Shown piece after piece: positions 28,064 to 36,664 of a stretch of 64,000 nucleotides of DNA. The notes under the pieces were generated by a model. That model was given only the letters and a program-made list of their open reading frames with translations, did no database searches and had not been told where the DNA came from. This DNA comes from Sediminibacterium sp. Lineage in GTDB: Bacteria; Bacteroidota; Bacteroidia; Chitinophagales; Chitinophagaceae. The stretch lies in assembly GCA_016786865.1 (NCBI GenBank), contig JAEUVE010000024.1, positions 1 through 64,000 on the forward strand. The letters are read 5' to 3'. Numbering within the stretch: position 1 is the first letter of the stretch; each line of letters starts with the position of its first letter. The translations under genes were made by a program, and so were the position numbers.

Positions 28064-29050
28064 ATGAATACACAAGCTAATTATATGGGGCTGGAGCTGA
28101 ATTCCCCAATCATTGTTTCGGCCTGTACCCTGTCTAATCAAACGGACAATATTGCCCAGATGGAAGATCATGGCGCAGGTGCTGTTGTGATGTTTTCTCT
28201 TTTTGAAGAACAGATCAGAAAAGAGGAAGCCAGTTTTAAGCGTATCCTTTCAACCACATCCAATGCCTTTCCGGAGGCATTGGATTATTTTCCTGAACTG
28301 GACGAATACAATATGGGCAGCGATGATTACCTGGAACATATCCGCAAGGCCAAAGAAAGGGTAAAAATTCCCATCATCGGTAGTTTGAACGGCATCACCA
28401 ACGAAGGCTGGATCGATTATTCCAAAAAAATGGAACAGGCCGGAGCCGATGCCATCGAAATCAACATTTTTTTTATTCCTGCCGATCTGAGTATTTCCTC
28501 AGCGGAAGTGGAACACCGTTACCTGAATATTATTGAAGCGGTTAAAGCTGCCGTAAAAATTCCGGTTGCCGTAAAACTCAACCCTTACTTCAGTTCTATC
28601 GGAAATATGGCTTTACGGATGCAGGGAGCCGGCGCTGATGCACTGGTTTTGTTCAACCGTTTTTACCAGCCCGATTTCGACATCAATGAACTTTTGATAA
28701 AAACAGATCTCCATTACAGCGAATCCAACGAAATCCGTTTGCCGCTTTTATGGACTGCTTTACTGTACAGCAAAGTAAATATGTCGCTGGCTGCAACCAC
28801 CGGTGTACAGAGCGCTATTGAAGTGATCAAATACCTGCTGGCAGGTTCCGACGTGGTCATGACCGCTTCTTCGCTATACAAAAATGGTATTCCTTACCTG
28901 AAGATGATGAATAAGGAGCTGCAGGACTGGATGTATATGATGGGCTTTGATGAGCTGAAAAACTTCCGCGGACTGCTGAGTCAGCAACACGTGGCAGACC
29001 CTACCGCTTACGAACGGGCCAATTACATCAAAATACTGGAAGGCGCTTAA
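28064..29050 (+). CDS. Dihydroorotate dehydrogenase-like (PreA/PyrD fold) FMN protein
   Basis: A 328-residue TIM-barrel flavoprotein. FMN-site segments of the PyrD/PreA family are visible: IPIIGSLNGIT, VAVKLNPYFSSIGN, LVLFNRFYQPD, and LAGSDVVMTAS near the end. The loop where family members place the catalytic Cys or Ser reads EINIFFIPADLSISS, without a Cys, so a true dihydroorotate dehydrogenase role is doubtful. There is no C-terminal ferredoxin as in PreA; the neighbouring PreT-like protein carries one instead. It follows nifJ by 17 bases. The likely role is an oxidoreductase partner of that system; the substrate is unknown. Confidence 0.85.
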   Translation: MNTQANYMGLELNSPIIVSACTLSNQTDNIAQMEDHGAGAVVMFSLFEEQIRKEEASFKRILSTTSNAFPEALDYFPELDEYNMGSDDYLEHIRKAKERVKIPIIGSLNGITNEGWIDYSKKMEQAGADAIEINIFFIPADLSISSAEVEHRYLNIIEAVKAAVKIPVAVKLNPYFSSIGNMALRMQGAGADALVLFNRFYQPDFDINELLIKTDLHYSESNEIRLPLLWTALLYSKVNMSLAATTGVQSAIEVIKYLLAGSDVVMTASSLYKNGIPYLKMMNKELQDWMYMMGFDELKNFRGLLSQQHVADPTAYERANYIKILEGA

Positions 29051-29066
29051 TAAGATTTAAGAGCGC
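29043..29066. terminator. Weak inverted repeat between convergent operons
   Basis: GCGCT at 29043-29047 and AGCGC at 29062-29066 flank the two stop codons of the converging POR and nuo operons and could form a short stem with a bulge. There is no T-tract. It may serve as a bidirectional terminator, but the signal is weak. Confidence 0.25.
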
Positions 29067-29407
29067 TGGTAATAAGGAATTTCATCGTGACTCACGGATT
29101 CCTTTTGTTCCCAATAGGCGGGCGTGACTACATGCCCGTCTCTTGTTTTCAGCAATCTGCCGTAAATGGCGTTAATGGGATTGAATGTATAATCGCTTAC
29201 ACCTACTGTATACGTTTCCGGAACCGGTGCTGCTCCTTCTGCAGGTGCTTCTTTGGGCGCCGGTGAAGGAACGGCCACTACCACATACCCATTGTATCCC
29301 AGCAAATCTTTCAGGAAAGCAAGTCTTTCCGGACTAACCTGTTTTTCCACGATACCGCATTTGATACCGTCCAGCTCTTCAAATTCGTGATTCTTATTAA
29401 TAGCCAT
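29057..29407 (-). CDS. Unknown small protein at the 3' end of the nuo operon
   Basis: A soluble 116-residue protein without signal peptide or membrane segment, starting MAINKNHEFEELDG. Two compact parts are joined by a Pro/Ala/Glu linker (PSPAPKEAPAEGAAP, residues about 48-62). The second part ends EIPYYQRS. Its start lies 7 bases after the nuoN stop, so it belongs to the complex I operon. I do not recognise a named family. Position alone suggests a complex I accessory or assembly role, perhaps linked to the absence of the NADH module; this is inference. Confidence 0.75.
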   Translation of the reverse strand: MAINKNHEFEELDGIKCGIVEKQVSPERLAFLKDLLGYNGYVVVAVPSPAPKEAPAEGAAPVPETYTVGVSDYTFNPINAIYGRLLKTRDGHVVTPAYWEQKESVSHDEIPYYQRS

Positions 29408-29414
29408 AATGCAA

Positions 29415-30812
29415 CTAATGTAGTGATTGAATATAATCGTAGATCCAGCCCATCATACCGGTTAATACAATACCAATACCGCAAATGATCAGGCCCAGTT
29501 TGGCAGAAGCACCGGTCTGTATTGGAGGAACTGGTGTTTCGTTTTTGTCCATGAACATGGCCCTTACCACCCGCAGGTAATAGTACAGTGAAATAATCAT
29601 GTTCAGCGCAGCAATCAGCAGGTATACATAACTTCCTTTTGACCCTCCTGCGGTGAGCAGAAACAGCTTACCAAAGAAACCGGCTGTAGGCGGAATACCT
29701 GCCAGTGAAAACAACGCCAGCGCCATGACCCAGCTTAGGAATGGATTGGTTTGGTAGAGTCCTTTGTAATCGCTGATATTTTCTTTGCCGCTGTAAGCTG
29801 CTATCACAGTAGCAACCCCAAAAGCTGCCAGGTTGGAGAACAGGTAAATCAATACAAAATAAACCACGGCTGTAGAACTGCCAATGTCTCCGCTACTCAC
29901 CCCTACCAGTATAAAACCCACTTGTGCTATAGAGGAAAATGCCAGGAATCGCTTGATGTTCTGTTGGCGAACGGCAAACAAGTTACCAATCAGCATGGAA
30001 GCTACAGACAATATCACCACCAGTATGTACCAGGTAGATTCGATGGGTTGAAATACCTTGTACAACACGGTCATCAAAACAAATGCAACTGCGCCCTTCG
30101 ATACCACCGACAAGAAGGCGGTCACCGGAACAGGTGCTCCTTCGTATACATCCGCTGTCCACAGGTGAAACGGAACGATCGACAATTTAAACGCCAGTGC
30201 GCTGAACAGAAAAATGAACGCCATGATGAACAAGGCAGATCCATCCGCCAATTGTGGCAGTTCACTAAAGCTGATGGTTCCGGTGATACCATATATCAGG
30301 GAGATGCCAAAAAGCAGTATACCCGATGAAAACGCAGAAGAAAGAATCTGTTTCATAGCGCCTTCGGAAGACCTTTTTTTATCGAGGTCAAAGTTGGCCA
30401 TTGCTGCAACCGGAATGGTAGCCAGTTCCAGGGAAAGATAAAAAATGAGGAGGTTACCGCCCGAAATCAACAGGTACATCCCCAGCAATGCAGACAACAT
30501 CAGCAAAAAGAATTCAGCAAGGTGCTCTGTTTTCTTTAACCAGTCGGAACAAACCAGTGAAATGAGGTATACACCCAGCCCCAGTATATTCTTTTGCAAG
30601 GCAATCAATGGTGTGGTATGATACATGTTACCAAAAAGAGCGCCTTCCTGATTAAAGAAGCAACCCAGTATCAGGTTCGCCAGCAAAAGGGTTTGCACCA
30701 CTGGCAGTAACCGGTCGTTGCTCATTCCCTTGCCTACTTTAATAAACAACAGCAGGAAAATAATGGCGGTGACCATCAGTTCGTTTTTCATCAATAGGAG
30801 CAATTCGTTCAT
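29415..30812 (-). CDS. nuoN: NADH-quinone oxidoreductase subunit N
   Basis: Antiporter-like membrane subunit of complex I, 465 residues, with about fourteen hydrophobic helices. The family segments are visible: LIFYLSLELATIPVAAMA with the conserved Glu, GISLIYGITGTISF, and FKLSIVPFHLWTADVYEGAPVPVTAF with the discontinuous helix region and conserved Lys/His. It pumps protons with NuoM and NuoL. It is the penultimate gene of the operon, 11 bases after nuoM. Confidence 0.95.
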   Translation of the reverse strand: MNELLLLMKNELMVTAIIFLLLFIKVGKGMSNDRLLPVVQTLLLANLILGCFFNQEGALFGNMYHTTPLIALQKNILGLGVYLISLVCSDWLKKTEHLAEFFLLMLSALLGMYLLISGGNLLIFYLSLELATIPVAAMANFDLDKKRSSEGAMKQILSSAFSSGILLFGISLIYGITGTISFSELPQLADGSALFIMAFIFLFSALAFKLSIVPFHLWTADVYEGAPVPVTAFLSVVSKGAVAFVLMTVLYKVFQPIESTWYILVVILSVASMLIGNLFAVRQQNIKRFLAFSSIAQVGFILVGVSSGDIGSSTAVVYFVLIYLFSNLAAFGVATVIAAYSGKENISDYKGLYQTNPFLSWVMALALFSLAGIPPTAGFFGKLFLLTAGGSKGSYVYLLIAALNMIISLYYYLRVVRAMFMDKNETPVPPIQTGASAKLGLIICGIGIVLTGMMGWIYDYIQSLH

Positions 30813-30823
30813 CCTGTTAAAAT

Positions 30824-32302
30824 TTATTTTCCAGCAATTCTGTTCACAATAATTTCAGCACCCGGTGTCAGCAGATCATTCAGCCAGCCGGGAGCAAGAC
30901 CAATACTTAAGATTCCTGCCAGCAGTATGATCGCTGCTAGTTTTTCGTTCCAGGAAGCATCTTTCAGTTCCAGGTGTTCTGCATTGGTAACCGGCCCCAT
31001 GGCTGTTTTTCCAATTGCCCTGAGGATGTATACCGCTGTTACCACTATCGACATGGCTGCTGCAATGGTTGCCACCCGATGAAACGCGGTGTCATTTTCC
31101 CAGGAACCTACAAACACCGTCATTTCCGCAACAAATCCGCTCAGTCCGGGCAGTCCCAGCGAGCAGAGTCCTACCAGGAACAAAACCGTTGTAATAAAAG
31201 GCATCACTTTCATCAGCCCTCCCATTTCATCTACCATTCGGGTATGGGTTCTGTCGTATATCATGCCAATTACGGCAAAGAAAAGGGCCGTCATCAAACC
31301 GTGCGAAATCATTTGCATCAAAGCCCCGGTGATGGCAGTTTGCGTAAGCATACCAATGGCCAGCAGACTGAAGCCTACATGGCTCACCGAAGAATAGGCG
31401 TTGATGTATTTCAGGTCTTTCTGCATCATAGTCACAAAAGCGCCATATAATATCGCAATCGATGAAAGTACAATAATGATGTTGGCATATTCCTTAGCAC
31501 CTTCCGGTAACAGATATACAGCTACTCGTAAACAACCGTATCCGCCCAGCTTCATGGAGATACCTGCCAGGAACATGGAACCTGCAGTTGGTGCGGAAGA
31601 GTGACCATCGGGCACCCAGGTATGTAAAGGGAACAAGGCAGTGAACACACCAAATCCGAGGAACATGAAAGGAAAGATCAGGTTTTGCCGGTCGGTGGAA
31701 ATCTGTGCAGTAGCCAGGTTCATGATATCAAAATCGTGTCCGCCGAAAAAATACAATCCCAGCATACCTACAATAATCAACCCCGAACCCATCATCAGCA
31801 TCAGTACCAGTTTGTTGGCACTGTATTCCTTTTTGCCGCTACCCCAAATGCCAATCAGGAGGTATTTGGGTACCACAGAAATTTCGAGGAAGAAGAAGAG
31901 TACAAATAAATTGAGTGAAATAAAGAACCCGTATGCTCCCAGCGCCAGAAGGATCAGGAGAAAATAAAACTCCTTCGTCATTTTTTCGATGTTCCAGGAA
32001 ACCAGTACACCAGCAGTTACAACGAGTGCGGTTAAAAGGATCATGGAAACAGAAATACCATCCACACCAATGTGGAAATGGATATTCAGCGCATCAATCA
32101 GCGGAAAATTTTGTTCAAACAACATTTGCGCTGTTTGCCCACCCGAACGCTCTGCGCGAAATGCAACCAACAATCCCAGGGCAAAAAGCAACTGCACAAC
32201 AGATCCGGCAAGTGCCATCCATCTTACCTGCTGTTTGTTACGGCCCAGCAACACTGCAACTGCAGTAAGTAAAGGCGCTCCTAATAGTAATAATAGATTC
32301 AT
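30824..32302 (-). CDS. nuoM: NADH-quinone oxidoreductase subunit M
   Basis: Antiporter-like proton-pumping subunit of 492 residues; ATG at 32302 is preferred to the TTG just before it. Typical motifs are FFFLEISVVPKYLLIGIWG (helix 5 Glu), LGFGVFTALFPLHTWVPDGHSSAPTAGS (helix 7/8) and KDLKYINAYSSVSHVGF (Lys of helix 8). It sits between nuoL and nuoN with short gaps (24 and 11 bases), the canonical order. Confidence 0.96.
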   Translation of the reverse strand: MNLLLLLGAPLLTAVAVLLGRNKQQVRWMALAGSVVQLLFALGLLVAFRAERSGGQTAQMLFEQNFPLIDALNIHFHIGVDGISVSMILLTALVVTAGVLVSWNIEKMTKEFYFLLILLALGAYGFFISLNLFVLFFFLEISVVPKYLLIGIWGSGKKEYSANKLVLMLMMGSGLIIVGMLGLYFFGGHDFDIMNLATAQISTDRQNLIFPFMFLGFGVFTALFPLHTWVPDGHSSAPTAGSMFLAGISMKLGGYGCLRVAVYLLPEGAKEYANIIIVLSSIAILYGAFVTMMQKDLKYINAYSSVSHVGFSLLAIGMLTQTAITGALMQMISHGLMTALFFAVIGMIYDRTHTRMVDEMGGLMKVMPFITTVLFLVGLCSLGLPGLSGFVAEMTVFVGSWENDTAFHRVATIAAAMSIVVTAVYILRAIGKTAMGPVTNAEHLELKDASWNEKLAAIILLAGILSIGLAPGWLNDLLTPGAEIIVNRIAGK

Positions 32303-32325
32303 CAATTCTTATTTAGCAATGGTTC

Positions 32326-34257
32326 TCACCATACATATATGAACAATACAGACAATACAATCACGGCACTCAGTACGTAAATGCCATACTGCTGTACTTT
32401 ACCCGATTGCATTTTCCTGATTCCTTCCGATAAAGACAAAGTGATATTTCCTGTTACATTCACCAACCCGTCCACCACATTCCGATCGAACCAGGCAGCC
32501 GGACGACCTACCAGGTTAAACAGTACTTTCCTGGTAACAAACAGGTACAATTCATCAATGTAAAACTTATGACAGGCTGCTGTGTACAAGCCACCCAGTG
32601 AAGCGCTGATCCTGCCAGGACGTTCGTTTTGGGATTTATATAATACCATTGCGGCTGCAATACCTGCCAGTCCCAGTGCCACGGGGGCAATGGAGAACGA
32701 CAAATGAAAATGAGACTCCAATGGTTTTCCGTCGGAACTAACCAGCGTACCAAAAGGAATGAAACCGGCAAACAATGCGCCAGCTGCCAACAAGAATAAT
32801 GGCAGCGTCATTACGAATCCGCCTTCGCCTTGATGTTCGCCATGTGGATGGTATGGCTTACTCCAGAAAATATTAAAGTAGAGGCGGAACATATAAAATG
32901 CAGTGATGCCTGAAGTAATCAGGGCAATATAATAGATGGCCTGGTTGTGCTGATAGGCTGCCAGCAGAATTTCTTCCTTGCTGAAGAATCCGGCAAGTGG
33001 TGGCACACCCGCAATAGCCAGACAGGCAATAAGGAATGTGATATGCGTTACCGGAAGGAATTTACGAAGACCGCCCATGTCTTTCATTTCGTTGCTGTGT
33101 ACATAGTGAATCACAGAACCAGCACCCAGGAACAACAGGGCTTTAAACATGGCATGTGTAAACAGGTGGAAAATGGAAGCAGTATAACCCAGCCCTTCTT
33201 CCCCACCATATTTAGATACCCCCAGCGCAAACATCATGTAACCAATCTGCGACATGGTGGAATAAGCCAACACCCGTTTGATATCTGTTTGGGTACAGGC
33301 AATCACTGCGGCAAAAATGGCCGACACTGCACCAACCCAGCCAATGCCTTCCAGTACTTCGGGAGTGGTAAGGGCAAAAACAGGAAACAGGCGGGCAACC
33401 AGGTACACACCGGCTACTACCATCGTAGCAGCATGGATCAGGGCAGATACCGGAGTAGGGCCTTCCATGGCATCGGGCAACCAGATGTGTAGTGGAAACA
33501 TGGCACTTTTACCCGCACCACCAATGAAGACCAGTGCTGCACCCCAGGTTAAGGCGGAAATTCCCAGGAAGGAATAACCTGCAGCGGTTTGCAATTCGGA
33601 TGAACCCGGTGTGGTAAGCCGCTGAATCAGCTCTGCAAAACTCAGTGTGTTGGAACAATAACTCAGTATCAGGATACCGATCAGGAATCCAAAATCGGCA
33701 AACCGGGTAACGATAAATGCTTTTTTACTGGCTGCAACCGCACTCGGTTTTTCATAATAAAAACCAATCAGCAGAAAAGAGGATACACCCACCAGTTCCC
33801 AGAATATATAGATCTGGAAAATATTGGTAGCCAGTACCAGTCCGAGCATGGAGAAGGAAAACAATCCCAGGAAGGAATAATACACCGGAAAACGGGCTTC
33901 TCCTTTCATGTAACCGAGACTGTAAATATGTACCATCAGCGACACAAAAGTGACCACCACCAGCATCACCACGGAAATTGGATCAATCATCAGTCCCATA
34001 TCGATGGAGAGGGTCTTGGAAAACTGCAGCCATACAAATTGCATTGGCACAAATTGCTGGTAAGCACCGTTCACTTTTCCGTACACAAAGAAATAGTCGT
34101 ATGCGGTCTGAAAAGCCAGTAAACAGGATACCAGCAACAATGCAGTACCGATTAAACCGGCTGTTTTACCAAAAAACTTTTTCCCGAATAAACCCAGCAA
34201 CAGAAAACCTGCAAAGGGTAATAGTGGTATGAGGGCTATATTAATGGCGTTGGGCAT
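32326..34257 (-). CDS. nuoL: NADH-quinone oxidoreductase subunit L
   Basis: The largest antiporter-like subunit, 643 residues, with sixteen or so helices and the long C-terminal lateral helix region that braces the membrane arm (about 540-640). Motifs include YIFWELVGVSSFLLIGFYYE (conserved Glu), GKSAMFPLHIWLPDAMEGPTPVSALIHAATMV and KRVLAYSTMSQIGYMM. The start is 2 bases after the nuoK stop. All elements for proton pumping seem intact. Confidence 0.97.
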   Translation of the reverse strand: MPNAINIALIPLLPFAGFLLLGLFGKKFFGKTAGLIGTALLLVSCLLAFQTAYDYFFVYGKVNGAYQQFVPMQFVWLQFSKTLSIDMGLMIDPISVVMLVVVTFVSLMVHIYSLGYMKGEARFPVYYSFLGLFSFSMLGLVLATNIFQIYIFWELVGVSSFLLIGFYYEKPSAVAASKKAFIVTRFADFGFLIGILILSYCSNTLSFAELIQRLTTPGSSELQTAAGYSFLGISALTWGAALVFIGGAGKSAMFPLHIWLPDAMEGPTPVSALIHAATMVVAGVYLVARLFPVFALTTPEVLEGIGWVGAVSAIFAAVIACTQTDIKRVLAYSTMSQIGYMMFALGVSKYGGEEGLGYTASIFHLFTHAMFKALLFLGAGSVIHYVHSNEMKDMGGLRKFLPVTHITFLIACLAIAGVPPLAGFFSKEEILLAAYQHNQAIYYIALITSGITAFYMFRLYFNIFWSKPYHPHGEHQGEGGFVMTLPLFLLAAGALFAGFIPFGTLVSSDGKPLESHFHLSFSIAPVALGLAGIAAAMVLYKSQNERPGRISASLGGLYTAACHKFYIDELYLFVTRKVLFNLVGRPAAWFDRNVVDGLVNVTGNITLSLSEGIRKMQSGKVQQYGIYVLSAVIVLSVLFIYVW

Positions 34258-34259
34258 GG

Positions 34260-34574
34260 TTAATACTTTAAATCTTCTGCAGATGCCACATCAATGGACT
34301 GGTGACTGCGGTAAAGGTTAATGATGATGGCGATTCCTACAGCCGCTTCCGCAGCAGCTATCGCAATAACGAATACCGTAAAAAACAGCCCGTCCATTTT
34401 TCCGGGCCAGAGGTATTTATTGAACGCTATAAAATTCAGGTTCACGCTGTTCAGGATCAGCTCGGTGCTCATCAGCATTGTAATCAGGTTCCTTCTGGTG
34501 AAAAAACCGTATATACCAATGAAAAAAAGTGCTGCACTGATAAATAGTATATGATAAAGTCCTGGTTCCATCAT
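34260..34574 (-). CDS. nuoK: NADH-quinone oxidoreductase subunit K
   Basis: A three-helix membrane subunit of 104 residues. The two conserved buried acids are visible, in STELILNSVNLNF and AIAAAEAAVGIAI. The length is normal. Its start overlaps the nuoJ stop by 4 bases, a translational coupling common in nuo operons. Confidence 0.96.
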   Translation of the reverse strand: MMEPGLYHILFISAALFFIGIYGFFTRRNLITMLMSTELILNSVNLNFIAFNKYLWPGKMDGLFFTVFVIAIAAAEAAVGIAIIINLYRSHQSIDVASAEDLKY

Positions 34575-35092
34575 TTTGTTTCCGGTTTACTTCTTAATGC
34601 AATTACGATACAGCCCACCAGTGCGGCCAGTAACAACATAGAGATTACTTCGAACGGCAATGCATAACCACTGTCGCTGATGTTCAGCATGTTGTTTCCG
34701 ATATTGGCTACGGTAGGCGCCAATGCGGGTTCTGCTCCCGCTTTAAACTCGTGTTGAAATACCTGTAGCAGGGTCAGTGCAAATCCGCAGAACACAGCCA
34801 GCGCCGAAAACAACTGTCGGTTGAGTGCAGGTTTGGCCAGTTTTTCTCCGGCCTGCTGCGTAAGGAATATGGAGAAAATGATCAGTACAATGATCCCTCC
34901 TACATACACCACAATTTGCACAGCTGCAATGAATTCATACTCCATCCAGAAATACAATCCTGCAATACCAATCAGTGCAAAAAGCACATAAATAGCGGCT
35001 CGGAATATATGCCGGGTGGTTACAGATAAGAGGCCGCAGGCCAATGTAAGGGCTGCAAGCAAATAAAATAGTATGGTAGATCCGCTCATCAT
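34571..35092 (-). CDS. nuoJ: NADH-quinone oxidoreductase subunit J
   Basis: A five-helix membrane subunit of 173 residues. The conserved segment AAIYVLFALIGIAGLYF and the pi-bulge helix VQIVVYVGGIIVLIIFSIFL, characteristic of NuoJ, are present. The start overlaps the nuoI stop by 4 bases and its stop overlaps nuoK by 4 bases. Confidence 0.96.
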   Translation of the reverse strand: MMSGSTILFYLLAALTLACGLLSVTTRHIFRAAIYVLFALIGIAGLYFWMEYEFIAAVQIVVYVGGIIVLIIFSIFLTQQAGEKLAKPALNRQLFSALAVFCGFALTLLQVFQHEFKAGAEPALAPTVANIGNNMLNISDSGYALPFEVISMLLLAALVGCIVIALRSKPETK

Positions 35093-35565
35093 TCTACACC
35101 TTCCATGATTTTAGAACCGGGGTTATTTAAAATTTTTGTCAGCTTGTTCCTGTCGTACACGCTGTGCTCAAAGGTCTGGGCCATTTTGATGGCATCTGAC
35201 GGGCAGGCCGTAACACAGAGATTACACATGGTACAAAGTTCAAGATGGTATACCAGTTTGTCGATGGCTTTTTTCTTTTTTCCTTCCGGAGTAATATCGA
35301 ACCTGGTAATGACTTTGATGGTGCCATTCGGACAAGCCAGTTCGCATGCGGTACAACCGGTGCACCTGTGCTCGTTGTTTTCGTTGTGTGGCATCACTAC
35401 CTCGCCTTTAAACCGGTCGGCCAGCTTCAGGGTGTCCCGGTTATCGGGATACTGTTCGGTAATAATTTCCTTGTGGTGCGTAAAATAATAACCAGTGCGG
35501 CGCATACCCACCACCAGCGATTTTACCGCCCCGTATACTTCTTTTATATAGTCTTTTAAAAACAT
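35089..35565 (-). CDS. nuoI: NADH-quinone oxidoreductase subunit I (2x[4Fe-4S])
   Basis: Peripheral-arm ferredoxin-like subunit, 158 residues, carrying clusters N6a and N6b in CTGCTACELACP and CTMCNLCVTACP (both CxxCxxCxxxCP). An N-terminal amphipathic part should touch NuoH. With nuoEFG missing from the operon, this subunit would be the outermost Fe-S protein and thus the probable entry point for electrons from ferredoxin; that last point is inference. Confidence 0.96.
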   Translation of the reverse strand: MFLKDYIKEVYGAVKSLVVGMRRTGYYFTHHKEIITEQYPDNRDTLKLADRFKGEVVMPHNENNEHRCTGCTACELACPNGTIKVITRFDITPEGKKKKAIDKLVYHLELCTMCNLCVTACPSDAIKMAQTFEHSVYDRNKLTKILNNPGSKIMEGVE

Positions 35566-35586
35566 TTGCTCTGTTTATATCAATCG

Positions 35587-36663
35587 TTAAAAGTGCCAGC
35601 CAAGTATAGCAAGTGCTGTCATCAGCAACAGGTTCACCATACTGATTGGTAATAAATATTTCCATTCAAGATTCAGCAACTGATCAATACGCAAGCGGGG
35701 AAAAGTCCACCGGAACCACATGATCAGGAAAATCAGGAAGAAGGTTTTTCCAAAGAACCATACGCTGGAAGGGATGTAATCCATTACGTGATTAAATGCA
35801 TCCCAGTTACCAATATGAAAAGGCATCCATCCGCCAAGGAACAGGGTGGCGCCGATTGCGCAAACAATAAATACGTTTACATATTCTGAGAGAAAGAACA
35901 GTGCGAATTTCATTCCGGAATACTCGGTATGGAATCCTGCAGTCAGTTCAGATTCTGCTTCTGCCAGATCAAAGGGTGCACGGTTGGTTTCGGCTGTAAC
36001 TGCAATCATAAAGATCACAAAAGCAATGATAGCAGGAATATGTCCTTTGAACAACCACCAGCCATTGGCCTGCGACTGTACAATTTCAGAAACCTGCAGG
36101 CTGCCTGTAAGCACCACAATAGTGAGGATGGCCAGGCCGGCAGACAATTCGTAGCTCACAATCTGCGCACCACTTCTCATGGCGCCCATCAGGGAATATT
36201 TGTTATTGCTGCTCCATCCTGCCATCAGAATACTGATGACCATGATAGAAGAAACAGAAGATACATAGAGGATACCTATGTTTAAATCCCAGAGTTGAAA
36301 ATCTTTTGCAAAGGCAATGGGCGCCATCAGCAACATGGCTACAATCATGGCAATAAAGGGAGCCAGATTGAACAGAAACTTATCTGCACCATCGGGCGTC
36401 ATGCCTTCTTTTACCAGCAGTTTCACTGTATCTGCTGCCGACTGCAACAAACCCTTTGGTCCTACCCTGTTGGGGCCAAGACGTATCTGTATCCATGCCG
36501 CTACTTTCCTTTCCATAATTACCAGCACCAGACCGAGCACGGCGAACAGGCCAATGATGGCCACGCCGGCGATCACCATTTCCAGCACAAGGGCAATGGT
36601 AGGATTGAAGGTTGTACTCAACCATTCATGAATTGAACCGGCTATTTGGCTTAAACTCCACAT
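35587..36663 (-). CDS. nuoH: NADH-quinone oxidoreductase subunit H
   Basis: The membrane subunit that forms the quinone chamber with NuoB and NuoD; 358 residues and about eight helices. Hallmarks are ERKVAAWIQIRLGPNRVGPKGLLQ and AETNRAPFDLAEAESELTAGFHTEYSGMKFA-type sequence with its acidic loop (written here in part: NRAPFDLAEAESELTAGF). It starts 1 base after the nuoD stop, exactly where nuoE, nuoF and nuoG normally lie. Confidence 0.97.
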   Translation of the reverse strand: MWSLSQIAGSIHEWLSTTFNPTIALVLEMVIAGVAIIGLFAVLGLVLVIMERKVAAWIQIRLGPNRVGPKGLLQSAADTVKLLVKEGMTPDGADKFLFNLAPFIAMIVAMLLMAPIAFAKDFQLWDLNIGILYVSSVSSIMVISILMAGWSSNNKYSLMGAMRSGAQIVSYELSAGLAILTIVVLTGSLQVSEIVQSQANGWWLFKGHIPAIIAFVIFMIAVTAETNRAPFDLAEAESELTAGFHTEYSGMKFALFFLSEYVNVFIVCAIGATLFLGGWMPFHIGNWDAFNHVMDYIPSSVWFFGKTFFLIFLIMWFRWTFPRLRIDQLLNLEWKYLLPISMVNLLLMTALAILGWHF

Positions 36664-36664
36664 A

